From Prosthecochloris sp. (lineage in GTDB: Bacteria; Bacteroidota; Chlorobiia; Chlorobiales; Chlorobiaceae): 64,000 bases of DNA. How positions within the stretch are numbered: the stretch's first letter is position 1; every line of letters begins with the position of its first letter. Shown one piece after another: positions 1-8,215 of the stretch. The translations under genes and the position numbers were made by a program. Location of the stretch: contig JADMLA020000022.1 of the NCBI GenBank assembly GCA_015482705.2, forward strand, positions 35,001 through 99,000, read 5' to 3'. Below the pieces are notes generated by a model. It was given only the letters and a program-made list of their open reading frames with translations. It had not been told where the DNA came from and did no database searches.

Positions 1-205
1 CGCATTCGGCGATTTCAGGATGAATGAATCCGCTATTGCAGTGCTCGGCAAGAATGCGTATTTCACGGACGACTCGAAGTGTATGCGCTATTTTTAGTTT
101 AATCGGTGCTGAAAAGGTGTTGTTTTGGTCTGAAAAGCGCCCAAGGTAGGTCATGAATGTTTTGTGTAGCGACGAAAAAAGTTGGGCTGTTTCTTGTTTC
201 TGCAT
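1..205 (-). CDS. HD-superfamily phosphohydrolase, N-terminal part (cut by window edge)
   Basis: An open frame runs leftward off the window edge from an ATG at 205, giving 68 visible residues. A good ribosome-binding site (GGAG, about 7 nt upstream) supports this start. Residues 36-55 contain KIAHTLRVV followed by REIRILAE, the helix that carries the first metal-binding histidine (His41) in HD-domain hydrolases. The frame then runs into AEC at the edge, where the HD pair itself would be expected. The rest of the gene is outside the window, so substrate and length are unknown. HD proteins of this kind hydrolyse phosphate esters or nucleotides. The family call is from motif shape only. Confidence 0.6.
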   Translation of the reverse strand, partial: MQKQETAQLFSSLHKTFMTYLGRFSDQNNTFSAPIKLKIAHTLRVVREIRILAEHCNSGFIHPEIAEC

Positions 206-419
206 CACATCTCCGTTGTGTTGGATCATCCGTAATAACAATAATCGCTCGATGCAGGTAAAAGGTTCACATCTGAACTTCCTATGTCCTACATTACAAA
301 GGATGTGCCGTGTTCACCGAAGTTTATTGTTGTAAACCGGAAGATGATGTGTCGTTTGACTTTTTTTCCTCATATTTTTCTGAAATGTTGTTATAACAAT
401 GTGTTATGGATAGGTGTGT

Positions 420-1730
420 ATGAACGAGAGTAACAGATTTACGATCAGGATATCTTCCTTGTTACAAAAAACAGTTGCTGTTATTTGCATCGCTACCGCT
501 GTCGTGCTTGTGACCGGTGCCGATGCTTTTTCTAACCCGGAAATCGACAAGATCATGAAAGAGCGGAAAAAGCTCGAGCAGGATCTGACAGGTTTGAAAA
601 AGCAGCTGCAGGAATATCAGACAAAACTCAAACAAACGAAAAAGGAAGAGGCGCAGTCGATACAAGCGCTGGAAAATTATAACACACAACTCAAGTTGCT
701 CGAGGAAATGATCGCAAAGAATAACGCCAAGCTGCACAGTCAGGATATGGAGATCAAACTTCTCAAAGATCAGTATGCGAAAAACCAGAGCAGATATGAG
801 CGGATTGCAGATGATTTCAGGCGTATAGCTGTGGCTGTTTATAAAAGTGGATCGAAACATGATATAGAGTTGCTGTTTGCTGCTACATCCATTAACCAGG
901 CTATTGTCAGAACGCGCTATATCGGTTTTTTTTCCGAGGCTGTTGTACGGACGGTGAGCAACCTCCAGCAGACGGCGAAGGAACTCGAAAAAAACAGGAT
1001 GGCCCTCGAGAGAAGTTACCGTCAAAGGTCCGGGGTCGTGAAAGAGCAACAGACCCAGGCAAAGAGCTTCTCGAAAAAGAAAAAGGAAAAGCAGGTGGTG
1101 CTCAATACTCTGCAGAAAGACAAGAAAAAGTTCACGGGAGAAATACAGGCTAACCGGAACAAACTGCAGAAGCTTCAGGCAAAAATCGAAGAGCTGATCA
1201 GAGCGGAGCAGGTTGCGATTGAAAAGGAACAAGAGCGACTGAGACTCGAAGCCGAACGCAGAAGAAAGGCTGGCCAGGTTCCTCTTGACAGTTCTTCAGA
1301 AACGGATCTGGCAAAAATCTCCAAAGATTTCGATAAGGCTGTCGGTTTGTTGCCCTGGCCGGTTGACAATGGTGTGGTTGTCAGGAAATTCGGTAAGGTT
1401 CATGATCCTGATCTACATATTGTTACGACAAACAATGGTATCGATATCTCGGTACCTTCAGGGGCTCCGGTTCGTGCTGTTTCTGGAGGAAAAATCGCGC
1501 AGATTGCATACCTGCCGACCTATGGGAATATTGTTATCATGCGCCATACCAAATCGTATCTGACAGTTTATGCTAATCTTGCTAAAATCAATGTCGCTAA
1601 GAACGACGTCGTCGCAAGTCGTGAAATCATAGGTTTATCAGGGTCCATGCCCGAAGGAGGTTCACTGGTTCATTTCGAGATATGGAAAGGAAAAGTGAAG
1701 CAGGATCCTCAGAAATGGCTTAAAAAATAG
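420..1730 (+). CDS. EnvC/NlpD-like murein hydrolase activator (degenerate M23 domain)
   Basis: An N-terminal hydrophobic segment (residues about 15-36) looks like a signal peptide or anchor. A long charged coiled coil follows (about 40-255) and then a C-terminal LytM/M23 domain (about 315-430). This is the EnvC layout, in which the protein activates periplasmic amidases during cell separation. The metal ligands look lost: the first His of the HxxxD motif is Asn (NGIDIS), and HxH reads LVH in GGSLVHFEIW. This suggests an activator and not a peptidase. The ATG at 420 with GGATAGG upstream is preferred over an in-frame GTG at 414. nadE starts 6 bp downstream, so the two are probably co-transcribed. 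Confidence 0.8.
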   Translation: MNESNRFTIRISSLLQKTVAVICIATAVVLVTGADAFSNPEIDKIMKERKKLEQDLTGLKKQLQEYQTKLKQTKKEEAQSIQALENYNTQLKLLEEMIAKNNAKLHSQDMEIKLLKDQYAKNQSRYERIADDFRRIAVAVYKSGSKHDIELLFAATSINQAIVRTRYIGFFSEAVVRTVSNLQQTAKELEKNRMALERSYRQRSGVVKEQQTQAKSFSKKKKEKQVVLNTLQKDKKKFTGEIQANRNKLQKLQAKIEELIRAEQVAIEKEQERLRLEAERRRKAGQVPLDSSSETDLAKISKDFDKAVGLLPWPVDNGVVVRKFGKVHDPDLHIVTTNNGIDISVPSGAPVRAVSGGKIAQIAYLPTYGNIVIMRHTKSYLTVYANLAKINVAKNDVVASREIIGLSGSMPEGGSLVHFEIWKGKVKQDPQKWLKK

Positions 1731-1736
1731 AGTACC

Positions 1737-2570
1737 ATGAATTCACAGTGCCTACATCTCAGTTATGCTTTGGTTGAGGATATGTTGCTTGCATTTATCC
1801 GTAACGAGATCAGTAAATTCGGGTTTCGATCGGCAGTTTTCGGGCTTTCCGGAGGGATTGACTCGGCTGTTGTTTGCGAACTTGCTGCAAGAGCTCTTGG
1901 GCCAGAAAATGTTCTTGGAGTACTCATGCCTTACAGGACAAGCAGCCCTGAAAGTGTTCGGCATGCTCGCATGATGGTCGAGAAAACAGGGATTCTGTCT
2001 GAAGAGGTTGAAATTTCTCCTGTTGTCGATGCTTTTTTTCAGGGGATTCCCGATGCCGGTAACCTGCGAATGGGAAATGTGATGGCAAGGGCGAGGATGC
2101 TGTATCTCTATGATATTTCGGCAAGGGATGGCCGGCTGGTTGTCGGGACGAGCAATAAAACCGAGTTGTTGCTTGGTTATGGCACGCTGTTTGGCGATAT
2201 GGCATCCGCTGTCAATCCGATAGGTGATCTTTATAAAACCCAGATATGGGGATTAGCACGCCACCTGGAGTTGCCTGAGGAGATCGTGGCCAAAACACCA
2301 TCCGCGGATCTTTGGGAGGGACAAAGTGATGAAGACGATCTTGGTTTCAGTTATGGAGAAGTGGATTTGTTACTCTACCTGATGCTTGAAAAACGAATGG
2401 ATAAACTTGCAATCCTTCAAGAAGGTGTCGAACAATCATTCTACGATACCGTCAGAAAAATGGTGGTGAGAAACCAGTACAAACGGATGATGCCGGTTAT
2501 TGCGAAGGTATCCGCTCGAACACCCGGTATTGATTTTCGTTATGCCAGGGATTGGCAGGAGGTGAAGTAA
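1737..2570 (+). CDS. nadE: NH3-dependent NAD+ synthetase
   Basis: The 277-residue protein has the ATP-pyrophosphatase P-loop SGGIDSAV at residues 38-45 and the length of the short, ammonia-dependent NadE class; no N-terminal glutaminase (nitrilase) domain is present. It converts nicotinic acid adenine dinucleotide to NAD+. Other family stretches are VGTSNKTELLLGY and NPIGDLYKTQ, followed by the late motif KTPSADLWEGQSDEDDLG. It lies 6 bp behind the EnvC-like gene and faces nadB across a 229-bp gap. nadA is 13 kb away, so the de novo NAD genes are loosely grouped here, without nadC. Confidence 0.95.
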   Translation: MNSQCLHLSYALVEDMLLAFIRNEISKFGFRSAVFGLSGGIDSAVVCELAARALGPENVLGVLMPYRTSSPESVRHARMMVEKTGILSEEVEISPVVDAFFQGIPDAGNLRMGNVMARARMLYLYDISARDGRLVVGTSNKTELLLGYGTLFGDMASAVNPIGDLYKTQIWGLARHLELPEEIVAKTPSADLWEGQSDEDDLGFSYGEVDLLLYLMLEKRMDKLAILQEGVEQSFYDTVRKMVVRNQYKRMMPVIAKVSARTPGIDFRYARDWQEVK

Positions 2571-2697
2571 TGAATGGCAAAAGTGAGAGGGTAAAAGTCA
2601 ATGGGTAATGGTGACGGAGAAAAATAGAACTTTGTGAGGTCAAGAGGCTGCTTCAAAAACGTCAAAAAGGCTGTGGGTTGTTTATTTGTCACTATAG

Positions 2698-2776
2698 ATG
2701 CCGCATAAAGTGCGGCATGACTTTGGTGGAAAAAGACGCTGTATCCCCGTGAAATCCGAAAACCTGTTTCACGGGG
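2698..2776. repeat. Two hairpins between convergent nadE and nadB
   Basis: A first hairpin has 8-bp perfect arms ATGCCGCA/TGCGGCAT (2698-2718, 5-nt loop). A second has 10-bp perfect arms CCCCGTGAAA/TTTCACGGGG (2745-2776, 12-nt loop). Neither is followed by a clear T run. They may end transcription from both sides or be part of a short dispersed intergenic repeat. No gene is seen in the 229-bp gap. Confidence 0.5.
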
Positions 2777-2799
2777 CAGGATGATGAGGGGGGACATTT

Positions 2800-4395
2800 T
2801 CAGAACGATCGCTGCTCGGTGTCTGTGAGAAAATGCTTGTCATCGGTTTTCGGGTAGTCGGTCGTATAGTGTAATCCTCTTGATTCTCGGCGCATGATTG
2901 CTCCGTCTATAATGAGGTTGGCCACTTTGATGATGTTGCGGAGTTCGAGTATCTGGGTTGTAACCTTTGTTTTCTTGTAGTACTGCTCGGTCTCTTCCTT
3001 GAGAAACTCGATCCTTCGTTTGGCCCTCTGAAGTCTGAGGTCACTGCGTACGATGCCTACATAGTCGTTCATTACCTGCTGAGCTTCTTTTTTGTTGTGT
3101 GAAACAAGGATCCACTCTTCCGGGTTGACGGTTCCACTGTCGTCCCAATCGGGGAAAGGCGTGTCGTTATGGAGTGTTATAACAGCTTTCCTGATATCGG
3201 TATAGGCACGGTGGGCGAAAACAAGTGCTTCGAGAAGTGAGTTGCTTGCCAGTCTGTTTGCACCATGCACTCCTGTACAGGTTGTTTCTCCACAGGCATA
3301 AAGACGGTTGATGCTCGTTCTTCCGATGGAATCTGTTTTAATGCCTCCACATGAGTAATGTGCGGCCGGTACAACCGGTATCATCTCTTTTGTAAGGTCA
3401 ATGCCATATTCAAGACAGGTTTCGTAGATATTGGGAAAATGCTCGATGGTTTTCTGAGAGTCGAGGTGCGTAACGTCGAGAAAAACACACTCGTCACCGG
3501 TTTTCTTCATTTCCGAGTCTATGGCGCGTGCAACGATATCTCTTGGTGCAAGATTTTCCCGTTTATCGTACTTGTGCATGAATTCCTGGCCGTTTTTCAG
3601 CTTGAGAACCCCTCCAAAACCACGGACTGCCTCTGAAATAAGAAATGATTTTGCCTTCGGGTGATAGAGTGACGTCGGGTGGAACTGAACGAACTCCATA
3701 TTTGCTATTGTTGCCCCTGCCCGGTAGGCCATGGCGATGCCATCTCCGGTGGCAATGGAAGGATTTGTCGTATGCAGATAAACCCGACCCAATCCGCCTG
3801 AGGCGACCATGGTTATTTTGGCAAGTATTTTTTTCAGTTTCCTTTTTTTCGAGTCGAGCGTATATGCGCCATAACAGTTGATATCGTTGGTTTTGATGCC
3901 AAGATGGTGTTCCGTTAGAAGTTCTACGGCGAAATGGTGCTCGAGCAATGTAATGTTCTTATGAGCGTTGACTCTTTCAAGCAATGCCTGTTCGACTTCC
4001 TGGCCGGTGAGATCTTTGGCATGGACGATTCTTTTTCTTGAATGTCCACCTTCTCTGCCAAGGTCCAGGTTTTCATCATTCGTTGTCGTGAAATCGACGC
4101 CGAGCTCAATCAGCTTTTTGATATGCTGCGGGCCCTCTCTGACCATGAGAGAAACCATTTCATAATCACACAGCCCCGCACCTGCATCGAGTGTATCCTC
4201 TATATGAAGCTCGGCACTGTCGTTTTCTCCAACAGTCGCTGCAATACCCCCCTGGGCCCAGTTGGTATTCGAGGCACAGCTTTCTTTTTTTGTGATAATG
4301 GTTACACTTGCGTGGTCGGCGATGTGCAATGCAAAATACAATCCTCCGATGCCGCTGCCGATGACCAGCACATCGGTTTTGATTTCTTCTTTCAT
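2800..4395 (-). CDS. nadB: L-aspartate oxidase
   Basis: A 531-residue flavoprotein that oxidises L-aspartate to iminoaspartate, the first step of de novo NAD synthesis. The FAD dinucleotide-binding motif GSGIGG is at residues 13-18. Family segments NTNWAQGGIAA, GREGGHSRKRIVHA, GGLGRVYLHTTNP, ATGDGIAMAYRAGA and HYSCGGIKTD follow in the expected order, with a C-terminal helical domain of the succinate dehydrogenase flavoprotein type. In green sulfur bacteria the oxidant under anoxia would be fumarate (family knowledge for NadB, not visible here). The product is the NadA substrate, and nadA lies at 15.1 kb. The DUF368 gene ends 20 bp upstream on the same strand. Confidence 0.95.
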   Translation of the reverse strand: MKEEIKTDVLVIGSGIGGLYFALHIADHASVTIITKKESCASNTNWAQGGIAATVGENDSAELHIEDTLDAGAGLCDYEMVSLMVREGPQHIKKLIELGVDFTTTNDENLDLGREGGHSRKRIVHAKDLTGQEVEQALLERVNAHKNITLLEHHFAVELLTEHHLGIKTNDINCYGAYTLDSKKRKLKKILAKITMVASGGLGRVYLHTTNPSIATGDGIAMAYRAGATIANMEFVQFHPTSLYHPKAKSFLISEAVRGFGGVLKLKNGQEFMHKYDKRENLAPRDIVARAIDSEMKKTGDECVFLDVTHLDSQKTIEHFPNIYETCLEYGIDLTKEMIPVVPAAHYSCGGIKTDSIGRTSINRLYACGETTCTGVHGANRLASNSLLEALVFAHRAYTDIRKAVITLHNDTPFPDWDDSGTVNPEEWILVSHNKKEAQQVMNDYVGIVRSDLRLQRAKRRIEFLKEETEQYYKKTKVTTQILELRNIIKVANLIIDGAIMRRESRGLHYTTDYPKTDDKHFLTDTEQRSF

Positions 4396-4414
4396 AAATG
4401 GTTATGAGGATATG

Positions 4415-5371
4415 TTACGAGGAGTAGTCAGCGAGGCTGTTGTGTGTTTTCGCTGATATGTATTCCAGTAAAAACACCATGATCAGTCCTACTGCCATGA
4501 ATGTCATCGCGGAAATGACCATGGGATCGGATCCGGTAGTTTGAAGGTAGGTTTCCGGCATTACGTTGGATGAAAAGAGAATGGCTTTCTTGCCGTCGAC
4601 CACTGTATCCGTAACAGCTACTTTCCATGGCCATACTTTTGTTAATGAACCGATCATGATACCGGCAAGCAGCATCATTGTCTGGTCATGGTAACGTTGT
4701 AAAAGCTTTGAAAGAATTCTGACGAAACCAAGCAGCCCAACAAGGCATCCCGTCCCAAAAACAGCAATGACGGCTACGTTGAACTCTTTGATGGCTTCAA
4801 GAATAAATGAGTACTTCCCCAAGAGCAGTAAAATGAAACTGCCGGATATTCCGGGAAGTATCATGGCACATATGGCGATTGCGCCTGAGAGAAAGACGAA
4901 CCACCAGCTTTCGGGGGTTGTTACGGGAGAGAGGCTCGTTATTACAAGGGCTGAAAGCATTCCCAGGAGTCCGGCAGTCCAGGCGATGAGGGAATGAGTT
5001 TTTACTTTTCGAACGATAACCACTGCTGATGCGATAATGAGCCCGAAAAAAAACGAGAGCAGCAGCAGCGCATGGTTTTCGAGAAGAAAAACTATCGTAT
5101 TTGACAAGGTGATGATGCTCATGAGGATACCGAGAAACAAACTCAGCAGGAAAGCTCCGTTGATGGTTTTCCAAAAAGAGTGGAACTCGAAACGGGATAA
5201 TTTTCTCAGTGCCGAGCTGTTTATCGATTTGAGGGAAGCAATGAGGGTTTCATAGATTCCGGTGATGAAGGCAATGGTACCGCCGGAAACGCCAGGAATC
5301 ACATCTGCCGCTCCCATCAGGATGCCTTTGATGGTTACGGGAAGGTAATATTGTACGATTTTTGAGACCAT
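4415..5371 (-). CDS. DUF368 membrane protein (PopT-type polyprenyl-phosphate transporter family)
   Basis: The 318-residue protein has about eight hydrophobic segments. A glycine-rich motif, GAADVIPGVSGGT, is at residues 20-32, and a second related one, MILPGISGS, lies near residue 170. This duplicated PG-SG element is characteristic of DUF368. Members of the family have been shown to return undecaprenyl phosphate across the cytoplasmic membrane. The next gene upstream on the same strand is a DedA-family protein, the other family with that activity, 25 bp away. Function is assigned from family only. Confidence 0.85.
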   Translation of the reverse strand: MVSKIVQYYLPVTIKGILMGAADVIPGVSGGTIAFITGIYETLIASLKSINSSALRKLSRFEFHSFWKTINGAFLLSLFLGILMSIITLSNTIVFLLENHALLLLSFFFGLIIASAVVIVRKVKTHSLIAWTAGLLGMLSALVITSLSPVTTPESWWFVFLSGAIAICAMILPGISGSFILLLLGKYSFILEAIKEFNVAVIAVFGTGCLVGLLGFVRILSKLLQRYHDQTMMLLAGIMIGSLTKVWPWKVAVTDTVVDGKKAILFSSNVMPETYLQTTGSDPMVISAMTFMAVGLIMVFLLEYISAKTHNSLADYSS

Positions 5372-5396
5372 TTCGTTAACCGGTTCCGGCGCCAGT

Positions 5397-5996
5397 TCAG
5401 GTTGTTGTTTTTTTCTTTCTGATATATTTCAGTGAGTTGGCAACGATGATAATGATACCCACGAGAATAATATAATGTACAAAATCAACCAGATCGGGGA
5501 ACAAGGCTGCAAGAAAATAACCTGCCGAAGTAAAGCAAAGTACCCAGACGACAGATCCCGATATGCTATAAAAAAGAAAAACCGGATATGGCATGTTGGC
5601 AACGCCGGCAAGTGTTGCGGTAAAGCTTCTTACCACTGGAACGAAACGTGCGAGGAAAACCGCTTTTGAACCATGCTTTTCGTAAAACCGTTCTGTTTTG
5701 TCGAGGTGTTCTTTACGGAAGAACATCGTTTCCTTTTTATTCAAAAAGGCTCGTTGAAGCTGTGAACCGATAAAGTAGCCGGTTGAATCTCCCATAATTG
5801 CTCCGAGACTGAGTGTAGCGATAACAAGTGGGAAATCGAGCTGGCCGGAGGCTGCTATCAGCCCTGCCGTAATAAGCAGAGAATCACCGGGCAGGAAAAA
5901 ACCTGCAAAAAGTCCTGTTTCTGCAAAAACGATCGCAAACAGAAGTGCGTAGCCTCCCCAGATGATAAGTTCTTCAAGCGTATGAATGTCTTGCAT
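5397..5996 (-). CDS. DedA family membrane protein
   Basis: Starting at the ATG at 5996 gives a 199-residue protein with several hydrophobic segments. The DedA signatures FFLPGDSLLITAG, GDSTGYFIGSQL and FLARFVPVVRSF (with the conserved basic residues) are present. DedA proteins recycle undecaprenyl phosphate or move other lipids and support membrane energetics. An in-frame TTG at 6038 would add 14 residues, but that stretch is the terminator hairpin of pdaD (6004-6024), so the shorter form is preferred. No strong ribosome-binding site is seen before 5996. It is followed by the DUF368 gene. Confidence 0.87.
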   Translation of the reverse strand: MQDIHTLEELIIWGGYALLFAIVFAETGLFAGFFLPGDSLLITAGLIAASGQLDFPLVIATLSLGAIMGDSTGYFIGSQLQRAFLNKKETMFFRKEHLDKTERFYEKHGSKAVFLARFVPVVRSFTATLAGVANMPYPVFLFYSISGSVVWVLCFTSAGYFLAALFPDLVDFVHYIILVGIIIIVANSLKYIRKKKTTT

Positions 5997-6003
5997 AAAA
6001 AAT

Positions 6004-6024
6004 AAGCCGCCATCATGGCGGCTT
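6004..6024 (-). terminator. Rho-independent terminator of pdaD
   Basis: Perfect 9-bp arms AAGCCGCCA/TGGCGGCTT with a 3-nt loop are followed, on the minus strand, by TATTTTTTA. It lies 27 bp after the pdaD stop and directly in front of the DedA start codon. Confidence 0.8.
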
Positions 6025-6050
6025 GGGTTTTGGTTCAACTTTCCGAGGTA

Positions 6051-6596
6051 TCAGGGTAACAATACTGCGCAGGCGATTACGGTTGTCCATAGTCCGTTTT
6101 CACCCTCCGCTGATTGTGTGATATTGAATGAATTGATAATTTTGCCGCTCATTTTATAGATTCCTTCCCGTTCATCCCAGTCCTTGTTTGGATCAAACTC
6201 GATACCGAGAGTGGTTGCAAGCATTGTTGCGGCTAGATCTTCCGCGTACTCACCAGATTGTTCGGAAGTTTGACCGTATGGGTGGTGTTCCGAAAGGTAG
6301 CCGTAAAGTGATTCATCTGCCGGCAGTGCAACGCCAATGGATGATGCTATGAGGCGGCCATGCTCATTCGTGGAATTCCTTGCCATGACTGCAAAGGTGA
6401 TTTCACCGGGAGAGAGCAGTTTCAATCCTTCTTCGACGTTCAGCCGCTTGCATTTCGGGGGAAAAATGCTCGATACGGTTACCAGATTGCATTTTTCAAT
6501 TTTTGCATCTCTCAATGCGAGCTCGAAAGAGGAAAGATACTCTTTGTGTTTTCCTACACCTTTGGTGAAAAATACTCTTTCAGGTACAAATGACAA
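6051..6596 (-). CDS. pdaD: Pyruvoyl-dependent arginine decarboxylase
   Basis: A 181-residue protein that decarboxylates arginine to agmatine with a pyruvoyl group made by self-cleavage. The cleavage site is visible as VTVSSIFPP: cleavage between Ser42 and Ser43 would turn Ser43 into the pyruvoyl residue of the alpha chain. The segments FAVMARNSTNEHGRLIASSIG and GEYAEDLAATMLATTLGI fit the family, which is best known from archaea and also occurs in Chlamydia and Chlorobi. No agmatinase or agmatine deiminase is next to it, so the polyamine route cannot be completed from this window. A clear terminator follows. Confidence 0.9.
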   Translation of the reverse strand: MSFVPERVFFTKGVGKHKEYLSSFELALRDAKIEKCNLVTVSSIFPPKCKRLNVEEGLKLLSPGEITFAVMARNSTNEHGRLIASSIGVALPADESLYGYLSEHHPYGQTSEQSGEYAEDLAATMLATTLGIEFDPNKDWDEREGIYKMSGKIINSFNITQSAEGENGLWTTVIACAVLLP

Positions 6597-6674
6597 CGCC
6601 GTTACCTCCGGATAATATTCGTAAATGGTACTATAAAATTCTGCAAGTATAGGAAAAAGCCGGGTTATTCTAAA

Positions 6675-7886
6675 TCATTTTTTCATGGCAACCTTGAAAA
6701 ATTTTCGTTTTCCTGCTTTCAGCACCTTCGGTTCTTTTTCTAGAGGAACCTCGAAGTTTATGTCATTGATTTTTGCTTCGTCGATCTGGATGGCGTTCTG
6801 GCTTATGAGTCTGCGCGCTTCACTTTTCGATGAGGCAGCTTTCAGTTCTACCAGCAGTTCCACCAATGGAACCGACTTGGATTCGAATGCAAATACCTCT
6901 ATGTCGGTCGGTGCTTTTTTATGAACGAAAACCCTGTCGAAATGATCTTCCGCTTTTCGCGCGAACTCGGCAGAGTGATAGATCGATACGATCTCTTTTG
7001 CAAGTGTCCTTTTTGCTTCTCTCGGATTTTGCTTGATAATTTCTCCGAATAACTCGGGTGACTGTTTCGAGCTTGGTAGAAGAAGGGTGAAATAGGTTTC
7101 GATCAATTCATCCGGGATAGAAAGAATTTTTCCGTAGATATCTTCAGCGGTATCGTTGAAGCAGATCGCATTGCCGAGTGATTTCGACATTTTTTCCACT
7201 CCGAATGTGCCGATAAGCAAAGGCATGGTGATACAGATCTGAGGTTGGATGCCATACTCGCGTTGCAGATCCCTGCCGACAAGCAGATTGAATTTTTGAT
7301 CTGTTCCACCCAGTTCGATATCGTTACGTAAATGGACCGAATCCATACCCTGGGCAAGAGGGTAAAGAAACTCGTGTATCGAGATCGGCTCACGCTGCTT
7401 ATAGCGTTTTTCAAAATCATCCCTTTCAAGCATTCTCGCTACTGTATAATGGCTGGAGAGCCGAATGACGTCATCGAATGTCATTCGGCCGAGCCATTCC
7501 GAGTTGTAGCAGATGGTCGTTTTCTGGCGGTCGAGAATCGTTGAGGCTTGTTCAAAGTACGTTTGGCCGTTTTGTTTCGCTTCTGTTGCTGAAAGCTGTG
7601 GCCTTGTCTTGCTTTTACCGGAAGGATCGCCGATCATAGCTGTGAAATCACCGATAATGAGAATGGCCTCATGGCCCAAATCTTGAAAGTCTCTCAGTTT
7701 TCTCAATACGACTGAGTGCCCGAGGTGCAGGTCGGGCCTGGATGGATCGGCACCGAGTTTGATTTTCAGGGGCTTTTGGGTTTCAAAACTTTTGGTCAGT
7801 TTCCGTTCGAGTTCTTCTTCGCTTATAACCTCGACGGTATTACTGACAATAAGATCGAGCTGTTCTTTGACAGGTGGGAAACTCAT
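6675..7886 (-). CDS. tyrS: Tyrosyl-tRNA synthetase
   Basis: A 403-residue class I synthetase. The HIGH motif is HLGH at residues 54-57 and the KMSKS motif appears intact in VEKMSKSLGN near residue 235. GGTDQKFNLLVGRDLQ belongs to the tyrosine pocket region, and a C-terminal S4 RNA-binding domain covers about residues 340-400. Length and layout fit the TyrZ-like bacterial subclass. It stands alone, with gaps on both sides. A T-box leader is not seen upstream. Confidence 0.95.
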   Translation of the reverse strand: MSFPPVKEQLDLIVSNTVEVISEEELERKLTKSFETQKPLKIKLGADPSRPDLHLGHSVVLRKLRDFQDLGHEAILIIGDFTAMIGDPSGKSKTRPQLSATEAKQNGQTYFEQASTILDRQKTTICYNSEWLGRMTFDDVIRLSSHYTVARMLERDDFEKRYKQREPISIHEFLYPLAQGMDSVHLRNDIELGGTDQKFNLLVGRDLQREYGIQPQICITMPLLIGTFGVEKMSKSLGNAICFNDTAEDIYGKILSIPDELIETYFTLLLPSSKQSPELFGEIIKQNPREAKRTLAKEIVSIYHSAEFARKAEDHFDRVFVHKKAPTDIEVFAFESKSVPLVELLVELKAASSKSEARRLISQNAIQIDEAKINDINFEVPLEKEPKVLKAGKRKFFKVAMKK

Positions 7887-8215
7887 GGTTGAAATCGTTC
7901 TTTATCTGGATTGTGACTGGTTTACATTACTCTGAAAACTAATGATAGGAGACGCAGTAATGTTCGTTGAATTACAGAAAAATGTCGGGTCGATCGGTGA
8001 AATTGTCTCGTTGTTTCACTGATGGGCATGACGATGAAGAAGATGGGTTACGCTTGGTTCTTTCCATGGTCTTTTCGGGTTTGATCCTGAAAATGACGGT
8101 TCCAGGCAGAGAAGGACCACAGGCGACCGCTGAATATTGTATAGCTGCATAATTGTGACTTTTTCGATCATTCGTTACTGATCTTTTGTTATGTTCACGG
8201 GTAGTTCCACGCGTA
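7887..8215. other. 329-bp intergenic region with one weak small ORF
   Basis: The region separates smpB from tyrS, both on the minus strand. The only candidate is a plus-strand 20-codon frame at 7960-8022, preceded by GGAG with 8-nt spacing. I recognise nothing in the short product and found no hairpin with a T run or RNA gene signature. Confidence 0.4.

Noticed and set aside
462..1232. 256-codon open frame on the minus strand
   Set aside because: It is opposite the coiled-coil region of the EnvC-like gene. Its Leu/Phe-rich product is the expected shadow of a Lys/Glu-rich coding strand.
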